This document shows positions 1 to 10,098 of a DNA stretch of 64,000 nucleotides, piece after piece (positions within the stretch are counted from its first letter, which is position 1; the number at the start of each line of letters is the position of its first letter). The stretch comes from Lytechinus pictus (lineage: Eukaryota > Echinodermata > Echinoidea > Temnopleuroida > Toxopneustidae). The notes under the pieces are model-generated. The model had not been told where the DNA came from, ran no database searches, and saw only the letters and a program-made list of their open reading frames with translations. The stretch lies in the NCBI RefSeq assembly GCF_037042905.1, contig NC_087252.1:34251965-34315964 (forward strand), in the 5' to 3' direction. The translations under genes and the position numbers were made by a program.

Positions 1-464
1 CAGTGTAAATTAAGCTCAGGGAATAATATGAAAATTTTCTATTGATAATAATATTGTAGAAGATACATGTTTATAGTTTCTTTTGCTTTAAATGTACCAC
101 CTCTGTATTCATTTAACCTCCAGAAGGATTGGTGACATCTCGTCCATCAAATCACCATCATAAAGGACTTTTTTGTCTGTGATGACGTCAATGGTGTGGC
201 TTAGTGAATTTGTCGATAAGTTTGGAGAGAAACTGCCAACCAACAACAAAATCCATCTTCCATCATGCCTTACACGTGGAAATGTGTATTGGACTATGAA
301 GGAGGAAGTAGAAGAGCAAGGAGGTTCTGTTTGTAGTCAGCAATACTTCTTCCGCAAATGGAGACAGGAAATGTCTCATGTTACCATTCCAAAGGTAGGT
401 GATTCTCATGAGTATTTTCACTGTATATTTACAAAACTATCATACCTTTAACCATAAAAAACTG

Positions 465-1100
465 GGCTATTTTGATACCTTAGAAGACTGGGGCGGGGCT
501 GATTCAGCCCCTCCCCCCATATGATCTTGGCCATTGATCGCGATGAAAATCTGCACTCGCATTACACATGGCATAATCTACAAAATGGTAAAATCAATTT
601 TCAAAAATATTACATTGCTAATTAATTATGCCAATGTATTATGTTAATTTATGCATAAAAAAACCTTTCCTCTATCTAAATAAGGCCCTTTTGCTAAAAA
701 TAATTCAATATCGCAATTATTATTTTTATATATATCCTTATTTCTAGAATTCTGATTGATTTCTTTGTTTTTTATTGATTTTTTTTATGGAAATCATTGT
801 TACTCTGACCATAGACAACATGATATTTATTATGTTTAATTAGTGAAAGGAGAAAAGGTAATATATTGATGAACTTGGGCTAAAAACACTATTTGCATCG
901 GATTTGAACAAAAATTCATGTTTTGGGGCAATTTGGGGTCTGTATGCACTAACAAAATATTGGGTAATTTTGGAACCATGTAATCAGGGGTCGCAAGTTT
1001 ATTCTCAAAAGTTGTGTGAGACTTTAAAATGAAAATTTAGTCAATGGCGCAGTCAGACAATTTCGCACGGCAGATATATCACAAAAAATGTTAAATCTGA
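465..1100 (+). repeat. Dispersed repeat with G/C-run end (copy 1)
   Basis: The block opens with GGGCTATTTTGATACCTTAG, AAGACT and a GGGGCTGATTCAGCCCC stretch, and runs through AT-rich sequence to about 1100. The reverse complement of 8750-9530 matches it along its length: ATGATCT-GGCC-TCGATCGCG, the CATGGCAT-ATCTACAAAA block, and the GGGGTCGCAAGTTT / GGGGTCACAATTTT block. I infer one non-autonomous DNA element family. Exact ends and a target duplication could not be fixed. It lies in an intron of the decayed gene. Confidence 0.55.
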
Positions 1101-1745
1101 ATCATAGGGTTAATTATAAAACCAGAGATTTTGCATTTTATTGAAAAATTTGAAATAACTTCCTATTTCTATCACATTTCATGAAGCTGTTTTGAGACCA
1201 ATTAGATTTGATATACTTGACTATGTATTCCCCAACATAAACACAGGTCTTTAGGTGATCTACAATAATATAGCATACTTTGCTGGCTTTAGCAGTGCAG
1301 CTGCTACAATGGTATAGCACCTAACTATGATGATGTTAACTACTATTCCTTAAAAAATTTAGAAAATATACATTGTGTAATTCTCTCTTTATTTGTTCAT
1401 TCCAGGTGAACCTTTTTTACGAAATGCGACATATGCACCAAACTGAAATCTTGCCTAGAGAAGACAACTGGCAGAGAAGAGAGACAAACTTTACTGCAAG
1501 AAAGAGAGTCACACCTTTTCCAGCAAAAGTAAGTTTCAATGAAATATTTGATAGTGTATATGTACATGTATTTAGATTTAATTATCACAGTCTTCCAGGA
1601 TAAGTATCATTTATATGTCATGGATGTCAGCCCGGAAGACTAGCCTCCACAATTATCAATCTTTATTCACTTGCCATCTTTCTTCCCTCTTCTTTTGTGT
1701 AAATGTGGTATTTTCAAAGTATATGCAGAGATACAATGTTGAGGC

Positions 1746-3420
1746 CACTGGCGTAAATCCCGGGGGGATGGGGGGGATATATCCCCCCACTTTGTACGAA
1801 AGAAATAAAAAAAAAATCACAAGAGATAATTGTTTTATTGGTGAAAATTCTTCCTAAAATACTGCTTAACAAATAAAACAATATTATTGAATCATAAAAT
1901 GCAAATAAAGAGCCAGTTCACCATTTCCAAACAAAATACTTACATTTAAGTCCTTATTATAACATTGAAGAGAAACCCCCGTTTCTTCCAATTCATCAAT
2001 GTTGGGGTCTTTGGGAAGGGATTAAGATGGAATGTCAAAAAATTTTGAATGTAATCTCTAATAAAACAATTAAACCATCATGGGGTTAAAAGATAATAAT
2101 ATTGGAGGGGTATTTGCCATATGGACATACAGTGGCGTAACTACGGGGGGGGGGGGGGGAGGGGGGGGGCATGGGGGGCACATGCTCCCCCCATCGGCTG
2201 ACGGGGAAATGGGGAAAAATAGAAAAGAGGGAGAAAGGAAGAGAAACGTAGTGGGAAAGAAGAAAATATTATTCATTATAATGTTATATTATAATTATGT
2301 TATGTTACATTACATAAGAAACATTTTTATCATAACTTCATGAAACATAATTTACCCAGGGCCTACGTCTTCATAGTTCCTGGTGCTCGCATTTTCTGTT
2401 CAAAGAGATAATATAATCCTGTTGTACTAAAACATCCCGTTTTCAAGTCAATATAAACTAAATATATTTCCTAGCACTTGAGTTATCATTATTTTATGTA
2501 GTGACATTAGCTTCTTTTACATGATTAAAAAGGTGATTGCCCCATGTTAAGGTCTTCGTACATGTATATATAAAAACATTTCCTTCCGTGATTACGTTCG
2601 CATTAGTGGATTGGTGAGATATGTCTGCTCTTCATGAATTCCTAAAATCAGTCCTTGAAATGTCCTTTCTTCTGATCTGAATATCAAAAATTTTAAGCTC
2701 GCGCTTCGCGCTCGCATCATTTGGTTAATGAAATACGTATGGTCCTAGTTAATTCCTACAAAGAAACCTTAGAATGCCCCACTTCAGGTCTGAATTATCT
2801 AAATTATCTAAATTTTCAGCTCGCGCTTCACGCTCGCAATATTTGATTAGTGAGATGCGTATGATAATCATGATTGCAATGAGTACAAAAAGTGTTTCAT
2901 GTGTTCAGATGTAATTCTGATAAAATCAGCAAGCGCTTGGCACTTGCATTAGATGACTATGGTGAGATATGCATACTCTTAATGGATTCCTAAAATATAT
3001 TCCTTAAAATCTCGCTGTTTGGGGTCAAAATATACGAAAATTTCAGCTCGCACTTCGCGCTCGCATTGTTTAGCGAGACAGGTACCTATCATGATTACAC
3101 AAATTTGATTATAATGTCGCTTTTTAGGTGTGAATATAAAAAATTCAGCTCGCGCTTCGCTTGCATTATTTGGTCAGTGAGATACATATCCGTTCAATGA
3201 CATTGTCCTTAAAATGTCTCTATTAGGTCAGAATAACTAGCAACCAAGCGCTCAGTGATTTGAAAATTTTGCTGGTGCCCCCACAATGCCGTGACCCACG
3301 GTACGCCACTGTGGACATATCAATTACAATTCCTTGCATATCTAAAAACATGATAACAAAAAAAAAAGCAAAAATATTTCAGTCATCCCCCCCACCCCTC
3401 AACACGGATTTACGCCAATG
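1746..3420. mobile_element. Outer hAT-like non-autonomous transposon, split by a nested element
   Basis: The left end is CACTGGCGTAAATCC and the right end is GGATTTACGCCAATG, an inverted pair of about 15 bp. An exact 8-bp direct repeat, GTTGAGGC, flanks the element at 1738-1745 and 3421-3428. An 8-bp duplication with CA...GGCG ends fits the hAT superfamily (P or Merlin types are less likely). Without the nested insertion (2130-3311 plus one target copy) the element would be about 485 bp. It has G/C runs just inside the ends and no transposase reading frame. Confidence 0.8.
2130..3311. mobile_element. Inner hAT-like non-autonomous transposon with internal tandem repeats
   Basis: The ends are CAGTGGCGTAACTACGGG and, inverted, CAGTGGCGTACCGTGGG. 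Exact 8-bp target duplications TGGACATA lie at 2122-2129 and 3312-3319. The interior, from about 2690 to 3260, holds five to six degenerate units of roughly 110-125 bp. Each contains a GCTCGCGCTTCGCGCTCGC-type near-palindrome followed by ATT-TTTGGTTAGTGAGATAC and TCCTTAAAATGTC blocks. No transposase is encoded. It inserted into the element at 1746-3420 and so is the younger of the two. Confidence 0.82.
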
Positions 3421-3602
3421 GTTGAGGCAATTTAAATTCACATTTCAGTGGTATGCGAGAGTTGCAGGGATAAGAACACTCAACACCATATGTAATCCTG
3501 GATGTCCATCATGTAATCTAACAGAATGTATTCTAGAATTTGCAATTACTTCCTATTTCTATCAGAAATTTCATGAAGCTTTTTTATTTTACTAAGTAGA
3601 GA

Positions 3603-5038
3603 CAACCGCGTAGCCAGGATTTCATTTTGGAGGGGGCGGTAAATGCACGCAAAGCGTGCCAACACTTACAGAGCGCGCAAAGCGCGCTCCCTAGGGGGTG
3701 GGTGCTGGGAGGGGGAGTTTCCCCCTCCCGTGCGAAGCTTTCGGTGTTTCTTAAATTAAAATGAAAAGGAGCCGTCTCTCTTGTCTCTAGTACCTATATC
3801 AGCTCCAATTCAGTTGACTGACTATATTGTGATTTTGAACCTTGTTTTCAAAAGTGATTGTGAACGCACAAAAAAGGAATACAATGGAGGAAATTGAAAT
3901 AATAATAACCCCGCGCGAAGCGCGGAAGCTAAAGCGTTTTATCAATTTTTTTTGCCATGAAAAGGGTCCCGAGAAAAGGGTATTCTCAAAGATACATTGA
4001 ATTCCTAATTCCCTTGGAAAGATCAGGTTTGATTACAAACATTTTAGCGACAGTGCATATCTTTAACTCGAAAAACAGAGGAGAAGAAGTGTATATTATG
4101 CCGGGAGGAAGATATTCCTCCCCGCGCAGAGCAATGAAACTCTGAAATTTCAAAGGGCGGACGTTTCATCAAATGCAGATATCTCTATAATACCCCATCG
4201 GCTCTAATTCAATTGATTTTCTAAGATTATTGAACTTCATTACAAGGAAAATAGCGCGCAAAAAGTTGAAACTTCTATGATTTATTGAAATTATATTAAA
4301 AAGGATGCCTAATTTATTTTACTTATCCTGAAGCGCCTCATTTTGAATTATAAAGAAACTTAAGTGTCATTCAAAATTTCAAACTGAGGGCGCAAATCAG
4401 GACAGGAGATGAATGTGCAGGGAAATGACATGAAGTTTAATAGAATTAGATAAAAAATATTGTACTTTTTTATTTAATACGACACGAATTTTATACCTTC
4501 CTCTTCTTAAATTAGGAACATGTTTGCCCCCAAATTAAGGTTGTATAGTAATGAGCTAAAAAGCGGGAAAAGTTTACTTTACTGAGGTGACGGCAGAAAT
4601 TGATATAAAGATTTTACCCGCCCGGAGCCGACCCGACCAGAAGTTGCGCGATCAATTAAAAAAAAGATAACTTCATATACTTCGGCCTAATCTTACTCTA
4701 ATTCCATGCCCTAATGTGTACATTTGAACTTTAACTGGCAAGAAACACATATAGCTGAGGTGGAAAAACAGGGTTAGAGAAAGGGTGGGGGAAATAATGG
4801 AGAACTTCAATATTGTCATTTAACCGCGCGCAGCGCGGAAGCAAAATTCATATATAAATTTAGAGCAAGAGTGAAGGAGTTTCTCTTTTGAGAAAAAAAA
4901 AGAATAAAAAAAACCCACAAAGCTTCCTTTTTTCCCTTTCCCTTTTCTCCTCTCTTTTTTCCCTTCTTTTTTTTCTTTTTGGGGACGTTTTTTTTGGGGG
5001 GGGCGACCGCCCCCACCGCCCCCCCTGGCTACGCGCCT
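3603..5038. mobile_element. Terminal-inverted-repeat element with GCGTAGCCAGG ends
   Basis: CAACCGCGTAGCCAGG at the left is inverted at the right as CTGGCTACGCGCCTG. Inside are G/C-run ends, CGCGCAAAGCGCG and CCGCGCGAAGCGCGG palindromes near 3673, 3910 and 4825, and no long reading frame. I looked for an 8-bp target duplication and found none, so this may be two half elements or an old rearranged copy. The ends resemble those of the hAT-like elements beside it. Confidence 0.5.
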
Positions 5039-5042
5039 GTTT

Positions 5043-5410
5043 GTTTGTAAGAGGGAGGGCAAGGTTGCTGAAATGGCCGATAATTTTTTTAATTTGATGT
5101 GGCTTCCATTATGAACTTCAATAGTCCTAGGTATATGAGGAAGTAATTTTCCGCATTAATTTTGTTGACAGGTGTTGCAAAAGCTTTTTAAAAGTATTGA
5201 TGGACAAAATTTACAAAGAAGAAGAATTTCCTGTGGAAATAATAAAAAGTTTGTCACTCAATACTGGCATCTCCTTTATACGTACACCCTTAAAATTAAA
5301 AGTATTAAAAGAATGAAAGCATTTATTTATTCACATGTCTAAACAGGTTCATAGGATCAGAGATATAATGACTGTTTTGCATCTTAGTCCTGTTGTATGA
5401 AAATAGTAAT
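5043..5410. other. Spacer with a possible exon-like block
   Basis: Mostly unremarkable AT-rich sequence. A TTGTTGACAG acceptor-like site at about 5162-5171 opens a reading frame of roughly 57 codons to about 5342 (starting VLQKLFKSIDGQN). Its phase would fit the upstream exon ending at 1528, but I see no recognisable domain or clear donor. I do not call it an exon. Confidence 0.2.
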
Positions 5411-5411
5411 T

Positions 5412-5915
5412 ATTACATCCTACATAAATTAAATCCTGTATGCTGATTGGTTTAAATAGCATCATGTGACCAAACATATTCTCATTATTTTGCGGTGATG
5501 TCGAAAATGAAAGCCCACGGAAGAAAATGTGCTATTCCGTTATCACTGACGTCACTCGCAAGCACTAATACGCGCACTGAGCGCGTAGCTAAGCACTTCA
5601 GGAAAAGCAGGTCAGTCACTGAGTCAGCAGGGCTGGTTTGGTTCAGATTTTAAAAAAAAAAGGATGTACAAGAACTAGATTATCAAGATCTATTGCTCTA
5701 ACTTATTAAAGTAGGATATAAAACAAATATACCAGGCCATTATTTCGAAAACTATAGAGGGAATTATTCATCCTTGGTTGTACTGGCAAAATCATTATTT
5801 TCCCTCAGGGCTTCGCCCCTCGGGGAAAAATAGTAATGCCAGTCCAACCTCGTATGAATAATTCCCGCTATACTCACTCAAAGCCTGGTATATTTTTATA
5901 CTATAATAAGGTATA
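5412..5915. repeat. Palindromic repeat family (copy 1) with a 90-bp-arm hairpin
   Basis: The block starts with AATCCTGTATGCTGATTGG and ends in a large imperfect palindrome, about 5722-5900. Left arm ATACCAGGCC...GGAATTATTCATCC...ACTGGCA folds onto right arm TGCCAGT...GAATAATTCC...GCCTGGTAT, around a GGGCTTCGCCCC centre. A second, rearranged copy lies at 12870-13660. The fold suggests a foldback or MITE-like element. No protein is encoded. Confidence 0.65.
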
Positions 5916-6202
5916 ATTAATATCAATAGGGGATAAGGGTTGGAACTTCCAATCATTTATGCAAGCACTTATAGTTTGAAATTTGGGTCGGATTTATCTT
6001 ACCACTTGTGCATATACTTCTTTTCATTCTATTGGGGATTTTTTTTTGGAATAGAAGACTCTGGTAAATGGCCACTGGTGGATATATTGATGGATAAAGA
6101 GTCTCAGAATACACCACAAAGACATCTTGATCCAACTTCGGAATTCTCAAATGATGAACAGCAACCTATTCAAGCGGTAAGTAAATGTGTAAAAGTAGCC
6201 AA

Positions 6203-6306
6203 ATTAATCCTGCCCGTACCCGCTTTCCTCACTTGGGTTGATTGCAGCACAATGTGGTTCAATTTCTTGCTGAAGAAAGTTAACCCATAGCTGGGATTCC
6301 AAACAC
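6203..6306 (-). mobile_element. SINE fragment (minus strand)
   Basis: The stretch with TGGGTTGATTGCAGCACA, TTTCTTGCTGAAG and AGCTGGGATTCCAAACAC matches the middle of the fuller tRNA-derived SINE at 55978-56270. Only the body and a broken B-box remain. It lies in the intron 6177-6415 of the decayed gene. Confidence 0.6.
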
Positions 6307-6912
6307 TCAGAATTAATCACTTGTGCCCCATAATATGTTCATGTGCACTATAACACTGTTAACTTGTATTGCCTTTGTAATAAATATTTAGATTTTTCTC
6401 ATTGCAATATTTCAGGTCCATCTAGGTACTAAGCAGAAAAGGCCTCAACAGCCAGTATTAAAACTGGGAGATATGGTTGCAGTCTACTTAGAAGAGTTCA
6501 GTAATGAGTGGCCGCGAGTGAGCAAAGTGTTGGAAATGACTTTAGAGACAGTGTGAATCTGCATTGGTACTCAGGATCAGAAACGTCCACGTGGATATCA
6601 CCTACCACATCAGTTCAAGGACAGAAGGGTCAGCCGTACACAGGAGAAGTCTCTCTTCAAGAAGTCATTTCTTTCCCCTACAGTCTTACTAAAACAAACA
6701 AATTACCATAGGATATCCAGTGTCACTTGAAGGAAAAACGTGAAGAATACTTTGCATATTAGGTCTGTATGAACATACACTGTATTCATACCAATTTGGA
6801 ATGAGTTTGTTTGTCCAGGACTCAAAAGCTGTCTGTCTATATGGAAGCCACTTGAATTATGTATTTTTGTGATATTACAATGTACCTATATGTTTCCACA
6901 TTGGACATGGTG

Positions 6913-7462
6913 CCCGGGGGGGCCACTTACATTGACGAGTGGATACCATGCGCGACCAAAAAAACATGTAAACAGGATGTCTTATTCAAGATTGGGCACG
7001 TTACGTACGTAACAAGGGTGTCAAAAACACAAAAATAATGGAAAAAGGGTATCTATTTCGCTAGGAAAGTTACGTGTTTAGGGTCAAATTTGCGGGAATG
7101 ATGAAACAAAATTAAAATTTTTTATAAAGGATGTCCTCTTTGCCCCAACACTACGTGTTTAGAGTCCGATTTGCGCGAGGTGTGGAAGGTGGGGCCGTGC
7201 ACCAAATGGTGTGTAAAGGTAAAACCGACGACCGACGGACCCGTGACATAACATATCGCTGTACTTGTTTAGGGGTTCATTTCAGGGAATACTTGCCAAG
7301 AGTGTTGATTTGTTACCAATACTTGTTAAGGGTAGGGTTTCAGACGCCAATACTTGTTAAGGGGTGCATTTTCAGAATATGGAAAATAATTGTTTAGGGT
7401 GCTTTTCGAGACCCCATGGTCGCGCATGGTATCCACTCGTCAATGGAAGTGGCCTCCCTGGG
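6913..7462. mobile_element. CCCGGGG-ended MITE, copy 1
   Basis: The terminal inverted repeat is about 45 bp. The left end begins CCCGGGGGGGCCACTTAC, then ATTGACGAGTGGATACCATG. The right end is the inverse, closing GGAAGTGGCCTCCCTGGG. Target copies ACATGGTG (6905-6912) and ATATGGTG (7463-7470) match at 7 of 8 bases. The interior carries CACGTTACGTACGTAAC and repeated ACTTGTTAAGGG motifs. There is no transposase. The same family is at 24584-25133 and 52824-53483. Confidence 0.8.
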
Positions 7463-7481
7463 ATATGGTGATAATTTCCAG

Positions 7482-7630
7482 GGTTTATCTTCACATAATT
7501 TTGATCACCTACATGTATCTACATTTAGAAGAGATAAATGCACAATGGTTGATAGAGAGTTGGTACCTGAAGTAGGTAATGAATTAAGTTCCACTGCCAA
7601 TGGAAAGTTTACCCTCTCAGTGCTCAAGAG
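7482..7630 (+). CDS. Candidate internal exon, unknown protein
   Basis: An acceptor AATTTCCAG precedes 7482 and a strong donor GTAAGC starts at 7631. The enclosed frame is open for 49 codons plus 2 bases and has ordinary protein-like composition (GLSSHNFDHLHVSTFRRDK, then MVDRELVPEVGNELSS, ending FTLSVLK and R). No domain is recognised. The 2-base overhang matches the 1-base start of the exon at 15843, so the two could be spliced over an 8.2-kb repeat-filled intron. The MITE insertion and its target copy end only 11 bases before the acceptor, so any normal pyrimidine tract has been displaced. It may be a dead exon, or a further piece of the decayed gene to its left. Confidence 0.35.
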
Positions 7631-7921
7631 GTAAGCTCCTTACCATGGAACTCAATATGCAACATTTGCGTATACTGAACAGGCACAAATAACGATTTTC
7701 TGTAATGGCACATGTCAGTTATCTCTCAAACAAAAATTTTAAGTCAGACTATGTGAGAAAGAAATTATACATCAACTGGAACCATCTGAAGACCTTTCAT
7801 TGATTGCATAGTGCAATATAGTTGAATGAGTTTTATTGTCTTGCCTGCCTAGCTGAGTGAGACAATAGGGGTCACTTTTCCGACAGCGGCAGTGTCGTCA
7901 ACATTGAAATCTTAACCAAGT

Positions 7922-8130
7922 GGTAATTCCATAAAATATGTACGTCCGACCCCCTATATGTGGGACTTTCATGAAATTTTCTGTCTCTGATTTCTGGTTC
8001 TCTTGACAGTCTGTAATGTTCTATAACGTCCATGATTCCGTCAGTTTATGAAGTGAAGTAAGACTTGAGAAAAATGGGGGTCGGATGTACAAAAAGGCTT
8101 ATCATTTTATGGAATTTCCCCAAGGTTAAG
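7922..8130. mobile_element. Small MITE inside the composite repeat
   Basis: The left end, GTAATTCCATAAAATATG followed by GTACGTCCGACCCCC, is inverted at the right as GGGGGTCGGATGTACAAAA followed by CATTTTATGGAATT. Host sequence AACCAAG on the left and AAGGTTAAG on the right would join to the uninterrupted repeat (AACCAAGGTTAAG elsewhere). That indicates an insertion with a short target duplication of 3-4 bases (AAG or CAAG). Confidence 0.55.
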
Positions 8131-8749
8131 TTTTTGTCTCGCCTGCATAGCAGAGTGAGACTATAGGCGCCGCTTTTTCGACGGCGGCGGCGGCGTCGTC
8201 AACATTGAAATCTTAACCAAGGTTAAGTTTTTGAAATGTCATCATAACTTAGAAAGTATATGGGCCTAGTTCATGAAACTTGAACAAGGGTAATCAAGTA
8301 TGACTAAACATCCTGCTTGAGTTTCAGGTCACATGACCAAGGTCAAAGGTCATTTAGGGTCAATGAACTTATACCATGTTGGGGGAATCAATATCAAAAT
8401 TTTAACCAAGGTCCACTTTTTGAAATGTTGTCATAACTTTGAAAGTATATGGACCTAGTTCATAAAACTTAGACATAAGGGTAATAGTGTATCACTAAAG
8501 ATCCTGCTTGAGTTTCAGGTCACATGATTAAGGTCAAAGGTCACTTAGGGTCAAACTATGGCCATGTTGGGGTTATTTGAGGAATTATCATCATAACTTT
8601 AAAACTTTATGGATCTAGTTCATGAAACTTGGACATAAGAGCAACCATGTATCCCTGAATATCATGTGTGAGTTTCAGGTCACATGACTAAGGTCAAAGG
8701 TCACTTAGGGTCAACGAACTTAAGCCATATTGGGGGTATAGGAGGAATT

Positions 8750-9530
8750 GTCATCATCCTAAGAATACTGGGGGGGGGGGGCTGAATTGATTTAGCCCCC
8801 CCTCGACATTTTTCGCGATAAATCCGCCGCTCGATATTTTTTTACCGCTTCGTTCACTGACTTTTTACTTTCAAGTCTCGCGCAACTTTTAAGACCAAAA
8901 TTGTGACCCCCGGGTACGCGGTTCCGAAATTACGCAACATTTCGTAAGTGCATGCAGACCCAAAATTACTCAAAAACGTGAATTTGTGTGCAAATCCAAT
9001 GCAAATAATGTTTTTAGCCAAAATTCATAAAATGTATCATTATTTTTCCTTTTACTGCTTAAAATCAATTAATTTTATCTTGCTTACGGTCAAAATAAAG
9101 TCCCCGACAATTTCCATTGAAAAAACAATAAAAAACAAAAAGTCAAAAAACAAAGAAATACATAAGAAATTTAGAAAACAATAGAATACATAAGAAAATA
9201 AATGTGATGTTAAAATTTTTGAAAAATAAATTTGGTCAGATGCCTATCTTGAGTCTGTGAAACAAAAATTAGAATTTTAGGGGCATTATTTTATTAATTA
9301 GAGCATGCAAACTTATGATTTTACGCATAAATTAGCATAATTAATGAGCAATGAGATTTTTCGCAAAATTTGATATTATAGTTTTGTAGATAATGCCATG
9401 GGTAAGGGGCGTGCCAATTTTCGTCGTGATCGCGCGATCGACGGCCGAGATCATAAGGAGGGGCTGAATCAGCCCCCCCCCCCCCCCCGAGTCTTCTTAG
9501 GCGTCGAAATAGCCCAGTCTATTTAGGGTT
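8750..9530 (-). repeat. Dispersed repeat with G/C-run ends (copy 2)
   Basis: Inverted copy of the block at 465-1100. The ends are CCTAAGAATACTGGGGG and, inverted, CCGAGTCTTCTTAGG, each followed inward by a GGGGCTGAATCAGCCCC-type stretch. It interrupts the composite GTCACATGACC repeat between two of its units. No target duplication could be identified with confidence. Confidence 0.55.
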
Positions 9531-10098
9531 AAAGTCTAGGGATCTAGTTCATGAAACTTTGACATAAGAGCAGCAATGTATCCCTGAATACCCTGTGTGC
9601 GTTTTAGGAACATAGCCAAGATCAAAGGTCATTTAAAGGTCAATGAACTCTGGCTATGAATGATTGTTTTGCACATGTCTTAGGTCACATGATCATGGTC
9701 AAATGTCATTTTGGGTCAATGGACATAGTATTTTATTTTCGTATATACGTATTAGTGTTTTCTTCTGTGAATAATTATTCATTAGCTGTTTTCAAAGGAA
9801 GCACTGCTGCTATATCGAATTGCGTAATGCAGGCGAGACTGCCAGAGGCGTTCCACTTGTTGAAATGTCATCATAACTTACAAAGTGTATAGACCCAGTT
9901 CTTGAAACTTATGAGGGAAATCAAGTATTACTGAGCATCCTGCCTGAGTTTCAGGTCACATGACCAGGGTCAAAAGTCATTTAGGGTCAATGAACTTAGA
10001 CCATGTTAGGGGAAAGAATATCGAAATCTTAACCTCGAGTATATATATTTATTTATTTCTTCTGTTTTTCATTGTTGTTGATGTAGTTGATGTAATGG

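Larger units (their letters stand above)
164..6775 (+). pseudogene. Decayed multi-exon gene of unassigned, possibly transposon-derived family
   Basis: Four exon-like blocks share one strand. Block 1 (about 164-394) ends in a phase-0 donor GTAGGT and includes LTRGNVYWTMKEEVEEQGG. Block 2 (1406-1528) runs from a TTCATTCCAG acceptor to a GTAAGT donor, 41 codons, phase 0 at both ends. Block 3 (about 6055-6176) ends in GTAAGT. Block 4 starts at 6416 after ATTTCAG and includes VLKLGDMVAVYLEEFSNEWP. In block 4 the frame closes with TGA at 6554-6556, but the adjacent frame continues the same kind of sequence (NLHWYSGSETSTW) to a TAG at 6709-6711. After that stop the frame stays open for another 15 codons to about 6775. 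A 1-base shift plus a nonsense codon fits a broken copy. Block 4 resembles the small beta-rich C-terminal module of multicopy invertebrate proteins that I cannot name. Block 1's 5' boundary is unclear. The introns are full of transposons. It could instead be a real gene with sequencing errors. Confidence 0.42.
7843..10035. repeat. Composite repeat with GTCACATGACC / AGGTCAAAGGTCA tandem units
   Basis: Two CGCCTGCATAGCAGAGTGAG-like heads occur (about 7845 and 8139), each followed by a CCGACGGCGGCGGCG-type stretch. After them come units of about 180 bp that include TAACTTAGAAAGTATATGG, CATGAAACTTG, GTTTCAGGTCACATGACC and AAGGTCAAAGGTCA. The units repeat to about 9720, and TGCAGGCGAGACTGCC near 9829-9843 looks like an inverted head; two further degenerate units follow. 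The block is interrupted by a small MITE (7922-8130) and by the repeat at 8750-9530. I recognise the unit as a common echinoderm and other invertebrate repeat. Nothing is encoded. Confidence 0.65.

Noticed and set aside
3603..5038. Claiming an 8-bp target duplication for this element
   Set aside because: AGTAGAGA on the left and TTTGTTTG on the right do not match.
4816..5097. Lys/Gly- or Phe/Leu-rich reading frames
   Set aside because: Arise from T- and C-rich runs inside the transposon ending at 5038.
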